Shown here piece by piece: positions 32,681-41,068 of a stretch of 64,000 bases of DNA. Each line of letters starts with the position of its first letter. Position 1 is the stretch's first letter. Source of the stretch: Candidatus Sulfotelmatobacter sp. GTDB taxonomy: Bacteria > Acidobacteriota > Terriglobia > Terriglobales > Acidobacteriaceae. Location: positions 124,001 through 188,000 of the forward strand of contig DASYBM010000016.1 of assembly GCA_036500765.1 (NCBI GenBank), in the 5' to 3' direction. The notes below the pieces were generated by a model that was given only the letters and a program-made list of their open reading frames with translations, was not told where the DNA came from and searched no databases. The translations under genes were made by a program, and so were the position numbers.

Positions 32681-34840
32681 ATGCGAAAGCAACAACTGAC
32701 CATGTTCGTATCGTTGCTGGTCTTCATTTTGATGGGGGTGGTGGCTGCGGCAGCGCAGACACCGAGCCAGCTCGATCGAGTCAACGTAGTCCGAAGCACG
32801 GACGACATCCGGGTTGTGATGAGCACCACCGGCACGCTGACGCCGAAGCTCAGCACGGTGGACTCGCCCGCTCGCGTGGTGGTGGATCTGCCGGAGACCG
32901 TAATGGCGACCGGGCAGAGTCGCATCGCCGTGGGCGCTGCCGGGGTCAAGAGCGTGCGCATTGGCATGGATGGCCAGTTGCATCCCACCACTCGCGTCGT
33001 CGTCGATCTCACCCAGGCTTGCACCTATGAGTTAACGCCGGGTCCCGCAGGCAAGCTGGTTCTGACCCTGCATGCCAACGCCGAGGCGAAGACTGCCGCG
33101 GAAGCGAAAGCTGTCGAGACAAAGACCGCCGAGACAGAGACCGCCGGGACAAAGACGGTTGCTGCCAGCGCGCCCAGTAAGGAGATGTCGCCCTTCGCGC
33201 CGCGCGTGATGGAATCGCCTTCCGCTCCCAAGGCTGAGACCGCGCTCGCGCCGAAGCTGGCGGCTCCGAATGCGACTCCCACCGACTTTGTGGTAGTCGA
33301 GCCTTCGTATCAGGCCAAGAGTCAGCCTGCCAACGACGTTGCGAGCGAAGTTGCGAAGGATTCTAACAATGACGTCAAGACCGTAGCCGCCGATGAACCG
33401 ACGGTTCGCGCCCAGGAAGCGGCTGCGCGGTTTTCCGATAAGACTGCTGTGGAACTGCTGCCCGTAAGTGAGCACGCAGCCCAGGCGCAGAGCCAGGGAA
33501 TTACACCCGCCGTGAATCTGGCCGCGGAGCAAAAATCCATGGCCGGACAGCAACCTGCCGTCGCCGGCCCGAAGTACACGGGTGAGCCGATCTCGGTCAA
33601 CCTGAAAGATGTCGACCTGAAAGACTTCTTCCGTCTGATTCACGAAATCAGCGGTCTGAACGTGGTGCTCGATCCGAACGTTCACGGCACGCTGACGGTG
33701 GTGCTCGACGATGTGCCGTGGGATCAGGCGCTCGACATCGTATTGAAGAACAACGACCTGGCGCGTGAACTGGAGGGCAACGTCCTGCGCATCGCCACGG
33801 TCGAAACACTGAAGAGAGAGGCCGATGGCCGCCGGGCGCAGATCGATTCCGAAATGCTGGCCGTAGAAAAAGTTTCGGTCACGCGTTTCCTGAGCTACGC
33901 CAAGGCCAAGGATGTAATCATTACGGTCAAGAAATTCCTCTCGCAGCGCGGCGATGTGGTGGCCGACGATCGCACCAACGCCGTGATTGTCAACGACATT
34001 CCGAAGACGCTTCCGATCATCGACCGCCTGCTGACGCAATTGGATCGCAAGACGCAGGAAGTCGAGATTGAAGCTCGCGTAGTGGCCGCGACCCGGCAGT
34101 TTGCCCGCGACATCGGTACGCAGCTCGGCTTTGGCTGGGGCAACGGACACAGCGCGATCGGTGGCAACCAGGCGGTTGGGTCGTCGCCCACCACGGTTGG
34201 CGGACTTACCCCCGGCTACATCACAGTGCCCGGGACCGGCGGCAGCTCCACAGGATCGTCGATTCCTCTATTCTCGAACCTGGGATCGACTTCGCCTTCG
34301 AGCGGTTTAAGTTTTGTGAACGCCAGCAACAACATTCGGATTGACGCGGTGCTCTCGCTGGCTGAATCTCGCGGATTGCTAAAGGTGCTTTCCCGTCCGC
34401 GAGTTGTTACCCAGAACAATATTCAAGCGCTAGTCAAGCAGGGCGTGCGCGTGCCAATCGTGACGCAGGCGCAGTTGGGTGGTCCTCCGACGGTGACCTA
34501 CGTCGACGCTTTCCTGCGCTTGACGGTGACTCCGCAGATCACTTCGGAAAACACCATCTTCCTCAACGTGGACGTGGAAAACACCACGCCCAACTTCGGC
34601 CAGGAAGTGCAGGGCAACCCGGAATTAATCACGCAGCAGGCTACCACGCAGGTGCTGGTGACCGATGGCGGCACGGTGGTGATCGGCGGCGTCATCCAGA
34701 CGCAGAACTCGATCAACATCTCGCAGGTGCCATTGCTCGGCAACATTCCGTACCTCGGCAACCTGTTCAAGCACACGCAGGTCAACACCTCGAACCAGGA
34801 GCTGATTTTCTTCATCACGCCGCGCATCATTCAGACATAG
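32681..34840 (+). CDS. pilQ: Type IV pilus secretin PilQ
   Basis: A 719-residue outer-membrane secretin. Seen: signal peptide (1-26), AMIN domain (about 30-132), a long Ala/Thr/Glu-rich linker (135-300), the STN-like N0 domain (303-372: ISVNLKDVDLKDFFRLIHEI), an N1 domain (about 395-470: VTRFLSYAKAKDVIITVKKF) and the secretin core (480-719: LLKVLSRPRVVTQNN, LRLTVTPQIT, VPLLGNIPYLGNLFK, ELIFFITPRII). Only one AMIN is present. Start ATG 32681 has GAGAGGCGAA; an upstream TTG frame is unlikely. Known: PilQ multimerises as the pilus exit pore. Last gene of the pil operon; a terminator follows at 34871. Confidence 0.93.
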   Translation: MRKQQLTMFVSLLVFILMGVVAAAAQTPSQLDRVNVVRSTDDIRVVMSTTGTLTPKLSTVDSPARVVVDLPETVMATGQSRIAVGAAGVKSVRIGMDGQLHPTTRVVVDLTQACTYELTPGPAGKLVLTLHANAEAKTAAEAKAVETKTAETETAGTKTVAASAPSKEMSPFAPRVMESPSAPKAETALAPKLAAPNATPTDFVVVEPSYQAKSQPANDVASEVAKDSNNDVKTVAADEPTVRAQEAAARFSDKTAVELLPVSEHAAQAQSQGITPAVNLAAEQKSMAGQQPAVAGPKYTGEPISVNLKDVDLKDFFRLIHEISGLNVVLDPNVHGTLTVVLDDVPWDQALDIVLKNNDLARELEGNVLRIATVETLKREADGRRAQIDSEMLAVEKVSVTRFLSYAKAKDVIITVKKFLSQRGDVVADDRTNAVIVNDIPKTLPIIDRLLTQLDRKTQEVEIEARVVAATRQFARDIGTQLGFGWGNGHSAIGGNQAVGSSPTTVGGLTPGYITVPGTGGSSTGSSIPLFSNLGSTSPSSGLSFVNASNNIRIDAVLSLAESRGLLKVLSRPRVVTQNNIQALVKQGVRVPIVTQAQLGGPPTVTYVDAFLRLTVTPQITSENTIFLNVDVENTTPNFGQEVQGNPELITQQATTQVLVTDGGTVVIGGVIQTQNSINISQVPLLGNIPYLGNLFKHTQVNTSNQELIFFITPRIIQT

Positions 34841-34870
34841 CGTCGAAACTAGCAGCGAGTTCGAAGATTG

Positions 34871-34914
34871 AAGCCGCCGGCCTGAAGAAACTGTCAGGTC
34901 GGCGGTTTTGTTTT
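34871..34914 (+). terminator. Intrinsic terminator after pilQ
   Basis: AAGCCGCCGGCCTGA (34871-34885) pairs with TCAGGTCGGCGGTTT (34894-34908, with G-T pairs), followed by TGTTTTG. It closes the pilMNOPQ transcript 30 bases past the stop. Confidence 0.88.
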
Positions 34915-34987
34915 GAGGGTGTCAGGCTTCGTCCTGCCACCTTTCGTCCTGCTACATTAATGTGGACACTTTGTAGGAAACATCGAC

Positions 34988-36397
34988 GTGAGACTCTTCT
35001 TCATTCTGCCCTTGCTCGGCCTAGCTCTCAGTGTTCCGGCCGTCGCTGACTGCGCCACATTGCCGAAAGCGGGGCCGTTCCTTGCCTACACCATCGAGCC
35101 CAAGCTCGTGGACGGTTCTCTTTCGCTCGAGGTTTTGGTCAGTTTCCGGCTCACCTCGACCAAGACTACTGAGTTGAATTTGCCTTCGGAATGGCAGGGA
35201 CAGAAAGAACTCTACAGGGCCATTAGCAACCTGGAGGCGTTATCCCCCGGAACAACGATTCAGGTCGTGGAAAAAGCCTGGCAGAGACGGCTGACTTTTC
35301 AACCTGGTCAGATCGTGCGGCTCAGATATCGCGTGACGAAGGATTGGGCGGGCAAGATCAACGCCTCATCCTACCTTCGAGTGATGCTGGATCAGTCCTA
35401 TTTTCAGGTGGCGGGACGGAACTTTCTGGTTTATCCAGCCTTGCCAGAGGACGAGGAAATTCCTCTTTTCGTTGAGTGGAAAAACATGCCTCCCGCTTGG
35501 AAGGTCGTGGACAGCTTCTCGGGAGACTTCTCTTGTCAATTTTCAAAGACATACCTAATCAAGTTGTCGAACGGGCTATTTGCGGGTGGGGCCATTCGCC
35601 TTAATAAGTTGGATTTGGAAGGCAAGACTGTCTTCGTCGCAACGAGGGGCCAGTGGGATTTTACAGATGGCCAACTTGTGGACCTGGTTCGCAGAATTCT
35701 TACTGGCGAGCGGTCGTTCTGGCATGATCCGGGCGCAGCGAACTATGTACTGACCTTGCTGCCTAGCGATGATGCCCCCGGCAACTATGGCGGAACGGCC
35801 TTGGAAGACTCGTTCGCGCTGTTCATGGGCGAAGGCACGCGTCTTGATTTTCAAACTAAGTTTCTGTTGGCGCACGAGATGTTCCACACCTGGAACCCAG
35901 GAAAGCTGGGAGAAATCCATGGCGAAAATCCATTCTGGTTCACGGAAGGGTTTACTGACTATTACGCGAGAACGCTGCTTCTAAGGGCCGGGTTGATTAG
36001 CGCGGAAGATTATGCGAATGATGTAGACACGGCCTATCGCGAGTATAAAGCTTCGCGCGTGTTGCATGCCAAAGGCAGCGAAGTCCAGGATCGATTCTTC
36101 AGCGACGACGATTTCCAGCGGCTCGCATACCTGCGGGGCAACTTCCTGGCACAGCGCTGGAACTTTCTGATCCAAGAACGAAGTAAAGGGAAACAATCGT
36201 TGGACGATGCCATGCTGAACCTGTTGCACCAGGCGCAGAGCAGGGAATTAGTGCTTACGACTAGGTTCCTCTCCGAACATTTCAGTGCCTATGTCGGCCC
36301 TGATGCCGCCCGGGATATTCAACGATATATTGAGGAAGGTGAGACAATTCCCCTTGCAATCGCTCCGAGCGCCCCCACAGCCGGACACACCCGCTGA
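34988..36397 (+). CDS. M61-like exported metallopeptidase
   Basis: A 469-residue exported protein starting at GTG 34988 with AGGAAA upstream. Seen: signal peptide (RLFFILPLLGLALSVPAVAD), a beta-rich N-terminal domain and a catalytic domain with HEMFHTWNPGKLG (His 296, Glu 297, His 300) and WFTEGFTDYYA (Glu 320, Asp 324). HExxH plus ExxxD is the gluzincin zinc site; the WN after the second His fits family M61 (glycyl aminopeptidase). Known: M61 enzymes normally carry a C-terminal PDZ domain; the 140 residues after the active site here are helical and show no PDZ motif. It ends 13 bases upstream of the Xaa-Pro peptidase, same strand, so a peptide-degrading operon is plausible. Confidence 0.78.
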   Translation: MRLFFILPLLGLALSVPAVADCATLPKAGPFLAYTIEPKLVDGSLSLEVLVSFRLTSTKTTELNLPSEWQGQKELYRAISNLEALSPGTTIQVVEKAWQRRLTFQPGQIVRLRYRVTKDWAGKINASSYLRVMLDQSYFQVAGRNFLVYPALPEDEEIPLFVEWKNMPPAWKVVDSFSGDFSCQFSKTYLIKLSNGLFAGGAIRLNKLDLEGKTVFVATRGQWDFTDGQLVDLVRRILTGERSFWHDPGAANYVLTLLPSDDAPGNYGGTALEDSFALFMGEGTRLDFQTKFLLAHEMFHTWNPGKLGEIHGENPFWFTEGFTDYYARTLLLRAGLISAEDYANDVDTAYREYKASRVLHAKGSEVQDRFFSDDDFQRLAYLRGNFLAQRWNFLIQERSKGKQSLDDAMLNLLHQAQSRELVLTTRFLSEHFSAYVGPDAARDIQRYIEEGETIPLAIAPSAPTAGHTR

Positions 36398-36410
36398 TAC
36401 ACTGCACCGA

Positions 36411-37511
36411 ATGGACTATTCAGCGCGCCAGAAGAAATTGCGGCAGCATATCGCTACCACCCGATTCGATGCACTCCTGATCAGCCATCTTCCTAACATC
36501 CGATATCTTTGCGGCTTTACCGGCAGCGCCGGCTTTTTGCTGGTGGAAGAGGCAGGCAGCGTTTTTTTTACCGACGTTCGCTATGACACACAGGCGCATG
36601 AAGAGGTCAAGGCCTCGAAGGTGGTGATTGCGCGCAAATCGGTGTTACCGGCGCTGGCAGATTTTCTGAGGACTCGGCGGAAGCGCGCCCGGGGTTGGGC
36701 GGTTGGAATTGAGGCTGAGCACTTCACCATTGCGGAGAAGAAGCGCTTGGCCGAGCTTCGGCCGTCGGGCGTAACGCTCAAGGATGCGTCCTCGATTGTC
36801 GAACGGCTCCGTAAGATTAAGGACGCCGACGAGTTAGAAAAAATCCGGGAGGCGGTACGGTTAGGGGCAAAGTTATTCGACCGCGCACTGGAAGTAATGC
36901 GTCCGGGAGTGAAAGAGACCGAGGTTGCGGGCGAGATGGAATATTCGGCGCGGCGTGCCGGGGCGGAAGCAATGTCTTTCCCAACTATCATCGCTTCGGG
37001 AGCGAGATCGGCCCTGCCGCACGGGCGCGCGTCCGATCAGACGATTGCGGCGGGCGGGTTCGTAGTCTGCGACTTCGGTGTTATACTTTCAGGTTACTGT
37101 TCCGATCAGACTCGTACTGTGTGGGCTGGCTCTGGGAAGAATAATGCGCCAGAGGATGCCCACGAGGCATATGAGGTGGTCCGGGAGGCCCAGCAGGCGG
37201 CGATTGATGCCGTAGGGCCGGGAGTTACCGTCGGCGAGGTCGATGCGGCGGCTCGTAGGGTACTCCGGAAAGCCGGGTTAGGGCGCTATTTCACGCACTC
37301 GACCGGGCATGGAGTTGGGCTAGAGATTCATGAGGCGCCGAGAGTCGCGGATGGCCAGCGCGAGATTCTGCAGCCTGGGATGGTCATCACCATCGAGCCC
37401 GGAGTATACTTCCCCGGCAAATGGGGCGTCAGGATCGAGGACATGGTGGCGGTCACGACCGGCGGTTGTGAAGTGATGACGCCGACGAGCAAGGATTTTC
37501 TGGCGGTTTAG
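36411..37511 (+). CDS. pepP: Xaa-Pro aminopeptidase (M24 family)
   Basis: A 366-residue M24B metallopeptidase. Seen: creatinase-type N-terminal domain (about 1-130: LPNIRYLCGFTGSAGFLLV) and a pita-bread catalytic domain. Metal ligands are intact: Asp in VVCDFG, Asp in YCSDQTRT, His in HSTGHGVGL, Glu in TIEPGVY and Glu in RIEDMV. Known: these enzymes remove N-terminal residues before proline in the cytoplasm. Start ATG 36411, 13 bases after the M61-like gene stop; no strong ribosome site is seen, so translational coupling may be used. Symbol is by family; PepP and PepQ cannot be separated with certainty from sequence alone. Confidence 0.85.
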   Translation: MDYSARQKKLRQHIATTRFDALLISHLPNIRYLCGFTGSAGFLLVEEAGSVFFTDVRYDTQAHEEVKASKVVIARKSVLPALADFLRTRRKRARGWAVGIEAEHFTIAEKKRLAELRPSGVTLKDASSIVERLRKIKDADELEKIREAVRLGAKLFDRALEVMRPGVKETEVAGEMEYSARRAGAEAMSFPTIIASGARSALPHGRASDQTIAAGGFVVCDFGVILSGYCSDQTRTVWAGSGKNNAPEDAHEAYEVVREAQQAAIDAVGPGVTVGEVDAAARRVLRKAGLGRYFTHSTGHGVGLEIHEAPRVADGQREILQPGMVITIEPGVYFPGKWGVRIEDMVAVTTGGCEVMTPTSKDFLAV

Positions 37512-37669
37512 CCTTCTTAGTTTTTTTTTGCAGCGCCGTACTTTGAATGCGTACCGTACAGCCGGGCAGGAAGACGCCCCGGTTTCTTTGCGCATTGTTG
37601 TCCTGCCGGGTCAGGACGTCGTGCGGCGTTTCGATGACGGCAAGTGGCGGACGGTCCTACCTTACACGA

Positions 37670-38164
37670 ATGAATCAAAAAGAGCTGAAAGAACTCATCG
37701 AGTTCTTAATCGAGAAGGACATTGCCGAGTTCGAGTTGGAGCGCGGCGATGTCAAGGTCCGGATCAAGCGCGCCGGAGATCGCACGGTTGTCCACGAGCA
37801 TGGAGAGCCGCGGTTTTACGCCGTGCCCGCGGCCCCGGCAGCAGCGCCTGAACTAGGCGCTGTACCTATAGTTGCTCCCACGGCAGCGGCGGCTCCGGCG
37901 GCGCCTGCACCGGAGGAAAACCTTCACATGGTGAAGTCTCCCATCGTGGGGACCTTCTACGAAGCCCCCTCACCGGGTGCGCCTCCGTTTGTAAAGGCCG
38001 GAGATCAGGTAGAAGTGGGACAGGTTCTTTGCATCGTCGAAGCTATGAAGCTGCTGAACGAGATCGAGTCGGACGTTGCCGGGGAGATCGTTAAGAAGCT
38101 GGCAGTGAACGGGCAGCCGATTGAATATGGGCAGGAACTGTTCGTCGTAAGGCCGAAGAAGTGA
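37670..38164 (+). CDS. accB: Biotin carboxyl carrier protein of acetyl-CoA carboxylase
   Basis: A 164-residue BCCP. Seen: N-terminal helix (MNQKELKELIEFLIEKDIAE) and Ala/Pro-rich linker (about 48-80), then the biotinyl domain with the biotin-acceptor Lys in EAMKLLNEI, preceded by the thumb region SPIVGTFYEAPSPGAPP. Known: BCCP carries CO2 between biotin carboxylase and the carboxyltransferase for malonyl-CoA synthesis. Start ATG 37670 fixes a standard BCCP N-terminus; no strong ribosome site precedes it. A terminator hairpin and an inverted repeat lie between it and accC, 211 bases downstream. Confidence 0.9.
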   Translation: MNQKELKELIEFLIEKDIAEFELERGDVKVRIKRAGDRTVVHEHGEPRFYAVPAAPAAAPELGAVPIVAPTAAAAPAAPAPEENLHMVKSPIVGTFYEAPSPGAPPFVKAGDQVEVGQVLCIVEAMKLLNEIESDVAGEIVKKLAVNGQPIEYGQELFVVRPKK

Positions 38165-38179
38165 GGCTGGGGGATTCCG

Positions 38180-38203
38180 GGCGCGCAAGTTGCGCGCCTT
38201 TTT
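38180..38203 (+). terminator. Intrinsic terminator between accB and accC
   Basis: Stem GGCGCGCA (38180-38187) / TGCGCGCC (38191-38198), 3-base loop, then TTTTT. It lies 16 bases after the accB stop and should reduce or stop transcription into accC. Confidence 0.82.
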
Positions 38204-38243
38204 GCGTTTACAGAAGCACAGGCTGCGGCCGACCCAAACAAAC

Positions 38244-38317
38244 ACGTAGCCCCGGACGCATTCGTCCGGGCCCATTACGATTCCGCCGCGGGCGGACGAA
38301 TGCGTCCGTCGCCACGT
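38244..38317. repeat. Inverted repeat with GGACGCATTCGTCC words
   Basis: Left arm 38244-38272 (ACGTAGCCCCGGACGCATTC then GTCCGGGCC) and right arm 38290-38317 (its near-inverse, GGGCGGACGAATGCGTCCGT). A long hairpin between the accB terminator and accC. The word GGACGAATGCGTCC recurs as an intergenic repeat in related genomes, by recollection. Confidence 0.78.
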
Positions 38318-38375
38318 GTTTCATTTCGTGCTGTGCAAGAAGCTGAGAGCTGACGGCTGATAGCTGATTTTTAAC

Positions 38376-39728
38376 ATGTTCAAGAAAATCCTCATTGCTA
38401 ACCGCGGAGAGATTGCACTGCGGGTGATTTGCGCGTGCAAGGAGCTGGGCATCCGCACGGTTGCGATTTATAGCGAGGCCGACCGCAACTCGCTGCCGGT
38501 GCGCTTTGCCGATGAGGCAATTTGTATCGGTCCGCCGCAGCTTGCGCTGAGCTATCTGAATATTCCAGCGGTGATCAGTGCGGCGGAGATTGCCAACGTG
38601 GAGGCGATCCATCCCGGCTACGGACTGCTGGCGGAGAACGCCAACTTCGCCGAAGTGTGCGAGACCAGCGGCATTAAGTTCATCGGCCCGCAGCCAGAAG
38701 TGATGCGGCTGATGGGCGAGAAAGAAAAAGCCCGCACCGCGATGAAGCAGGCAGGCGTGCCGATTCTGCCCGGCTCCGACGGGATTATCGCGTCGGACGG
38801 CGAGGCGATCGAGTGGGCGCGGCAGGTCGGCTTCCCGGTGATCGTGAAAGCGTCAGCCGGGGGCGGCGGGCGCGGCATGCGCATCGTCCGCAACGAAGAG
38901 GAACTGCCAGGCCTGTTCAAAGCGGCGCAGGCCGAAGCCGCGGGCGCGTTTGGCAACGGCGATCTCTACATGGAGAAATACGTCGAGCATCCCCGGCACA
39001 TCGAGTTTCAGGTGTTGGCCGACGAGCATGGCAACGTGGTGAGCCTGGGCGAACGCGAGTGCTCGATCCAGCGCCGCCACCAGAAGTTGCTGGAGGAATC
39101 GCCGTCGACTCAGGTGACGCCGCAGTTGCGCGATGAGATTGGCGAGGTCCTATGCAAGTCGCTGGCGGCGATTGGCTACAGCAACGCCGGCACCATTGAG
39201 TTCCTGATGGACAAAGACAAGCGCCTGCACTTCATCGAGATGAACACCCGCATTCAGGTCGAGCATCCCGTGACGGAGATGGTGACCGACGTCGATCTGG
39301 TGAAGAGCCAGATCATGATCGCGGCGGGCGCGCACATGAGCGAGGTGCTGCAGGGGCCGATCGTTCACCGCGGACACGCCATCGAGTGCCGCATCAACGC
39401 CGAGCATCCCGAGAAATTCACGCCGTCCGCGGGAAAGATTACCGCATTCCATCCTCCGGGCGGGACTGGAGTGCGCGTCGACACAGCCGCTTATGCCGAG
39501 GGCGTGATCCCGCCATATTACGATTCGCTGATCGCGAAGTTGGTCGTCCGCGGCAAAGACCGCAGCGAAGCGATTTCGCGCATGTCGCGGGCGCTGGAGA
39601 TGTTTATTGTCGAGGGCATTTATACGACGATCCCGCTGCACCGCAAGATTCTGGCGGACGAAGATTTCCGCGCGGGGAAGATTGATACCGGATTTATTGA
39701 GCGATTTCTGGCGAAGAACGGGAAGTGA
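38376..39728 (+). CDS. accC: Biotin carboxylase subunit of acetyl-CoA carboxylase
   Basis: A 450-residue ATP-grasp enzyme. Seen: [20 protein letters not shown] (N-terminal domain), [14 protein letters not shown], the Gly-rich ATP loop [71 protein letters not shown] with [10 protein letters not shown], and [13 protein letters not shown]. Length matches the family (446-450). Known: AccC carboxylates the biotin on BCCP using bicarbonate and ATP, the first step of fatty acid synthesis. The accB gene is upstream but is separated by a terminator and a palindrome, so accC may have its own promoter. The carboxyltransferase genes accA/accD are not in the window. Confidence 0.93.
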   Translation: MFKKILIANRGEIALRVICACKELGIRTVAIYSEADRNSLPVRFADEAICIGPPQLALSYLNIPAVISAAEIANVEAIHPGYGLLAENANFAEVCETSGIKFIGPQPEVMRLMGEKEKARTAMKQAGVPILPGSDGIIASDGEAIEWARQVGFPVIVKASAGGGGRGMRIVRNEEELPGLFKAAQAEAAGAFGNGDLYMEKYVEHPRHIEFQVLADEHGNVVSLGERECSIQRRHQKLLEESPSTQVTPQLRDEIGEVLCKSLAAIGYSNAGTIEFLMDKDKRLHFIEMNTRIQVEHPVTEMVTDVDLVKSQIMIAAGAHMSEVLQGPIVHRGHAIECRINAEHPEKFTPSAGKITAFHPPGGTGVRVDTAAYAEGVIPPYYDSLIAKLVVRGKDRSEAISRMSRALEMFIVEGIYTTIPLHRKILADEDFRAGKIDTGFIERFLAKNGK

Positions 39729-39780
39729 GTGTAGGCAGGATCTCTCGCACTGGTCCGAATCAACGCCTAGAAGTTGGCGA

Positions 39781-40353
39781 ATGGAGGGTCGGGTGGTTCA
39801 GCTAACGGAGTCAAGAATCGACGGCGCTCTCTCCAAAATCGAGACTGGGCTTAAACGATATTGCTGGATACAGGAAAACATCCACGGACGCGACGTGAGC
39901 AGAGACCGTTCATTTCAAAATAAATTCAACGGTTTCTATAAGGTTCGGAGGAACGATGCGTGGCAACTGCACTTTTACACATTGCTAGAAATGAGCAAGG
40001 GGACTGGAATCACGTTCCCTAACGGTCTGTGTACACTGCTAGAGCGAACATCGAGAGTCGAGGCTTCGTTTGCGAGTAAGCTCGTAGCGACGCTGCACCC
40101 AGACAAGCCGGTAATCGACGAATTCGTTCTCAGCAACTTCGGACTGCGTTTGCCTTCCGGCAAGGATCGGGAGCGTCGTTGCGTCGGTTGCATAGTTGTG
40201 TACGACCAGCTCTGCGATAACTACGTTGCGCTGATAAAGAGTGCCGAAGGGTTGATGATTTGCGAAAAATTCAAGAGATCTTTTCCGTGGGCCGACATCA
40301 CCGATCTGAAGAAAGTGGACCTGGTCTTATGGCAGATCAGGGACGCGAAGTAA
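39781..40353 (+). CDS. Protein of unknown function, possible HhH-GPD-like fold
   Basis: About 190 residues, not recognised as a named family. Seen: FNGFYKVRRNDAWQLHFYTL, LLERTSRVEASFASKLVATL, DKPVIDEFVLSNFGLRLP and a C-terminal ITDLKKVDLVLWQIR. The order of an Asn/Phe-rich helical start, an SF-SKLVATL-PD-PVID segment and a trailing DL-LW-R recalls the helix-hairpin-helix GPD base-excision glycosylase fold, but the typical HhH and catalytic Lys/Asp are not clear. No signal peptide. Base composition is lower in G+C than accC, and it follows accC after 52 bases. Start ATG 39781 or GTG 39793 (GGAGGG close by). Inferred: an accessory or transferred gene. Confidence 0.55.
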   Translation: MEGRVVQLTESRIDGALSKIETGLKRYCWIQENIHGRDVSRDRSFQNKFNGFYKVRRNDAWQLHFYTLLEMSKGTGITFPNGLCTLLERTSRVEASFASKLVATLHPDKPVIDEFVLSNFGLRLPSGKDRERRCVGCIVVYDQLCDNYVALIKSAEGLMICEKFKRSFPWADITDLKKVDLVLWQIRDAK

Positions 40354-40459
40354 AAATCTCACCTTCCTTTTCCACGACGTTCTCAAAGGGATTAGGCACT
40401 GCCCTTGCTAACGAAAACGTCCTCGGCGCATCTGATTATCTGAAAGGACGTTCCCGGTC

Positions 40460-41062
40460 ATGAAACGCAGTGCCCTCGTGGTTCTCGCAGCGCTCTTTCT
40501 TCTCGCAGCGCTCTTTCTTGGAGTAACTTTCTATGGCCCGCTTTCCGCCCAGACCACCGACAATCCTGCGCTCCTGCCGCAGCGCGATGGTTCTCATGAT
40601 TTCGACTTCCTCATCGGCGACTGGAAGGCGCATGTCCGCCGGCTTCCAGACCGGCTCAACCACTCCGATAAGTGGGACGTGTACGATGGTATTTCGAACC
40701 ACCACAAACTTCTCGACAGCAACGCGAACTTCGAGCAGTTCGAGGTAACCAGCCCCGAGAAGAAGCTCCACATCAAGGCGCAGACGCTCCGTCTCTACAA
40801 TCCAGCGACGCGGCAGTGGAGCATCTATCTCGTCGATCTCGATAACGGAACGCTTGACACGCCTCCCGTCGTGGGTGGATTTAACGGCAAGCGCGGCGAG
40901 TTTTTCCATCAGGAGAATTTCAAAGGCCGCACCATACTGGTGCGCTACGTCTGGCTCGATATTTCTTCCAATTCCTCACGCATGGAGCAGTCATTCTCGC
41001 CCGATGGCGGCAAGAGCTGGGAGGTCAACTGGATCTGCGAGTTGTCGCGCCAGCAGAGCTAG
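40460..41062 (+). CDS. Exported DUF1579-like protein
   Basis: A 200-residue exported protein. Seen: signal peptide (KRSALVVLAALFLLAALFLGVTF), then FDFLIGDWKAHVRR, a strand-rich lipocalin-like core (LHIKAQTLRLYNPATRQWSI), NGKRGEFFHQENFKGRTILV and a closing MEQSFSPDGGKSWEVNWIC. The FDFLxGxWxxxxR start and terminal F-x-DGGKSWE pattern fit the DUF1579 superfamily. Function unknown; likely periplasmic. Start ATG 40460 follows GAAAGGACG. It is 6 bases upstream of thiE on the same strand, so the two may be co-transcribed, though a functional link is not evident. Confidence 0.68.
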   Translation: MKRSALVVLAALFLLAALFLGVTFYGPLSAQTTDNPALLPQRDGSHDFDFLIGDWKAHVRRLPDRLNHSDKWDVYDGISNHHKLLDSNANFEQFEVTSPEKKLHIKAQTLRLYNPATRQWSIYLVDLDNGTLDTPPVVGGFNGKRGEFFHQENFKGRTILVRYVWLDISSNSSRMEQSFSPDGGKSWEVNWICELSRQQS

Positions 41063-41068
41063 CAACGC

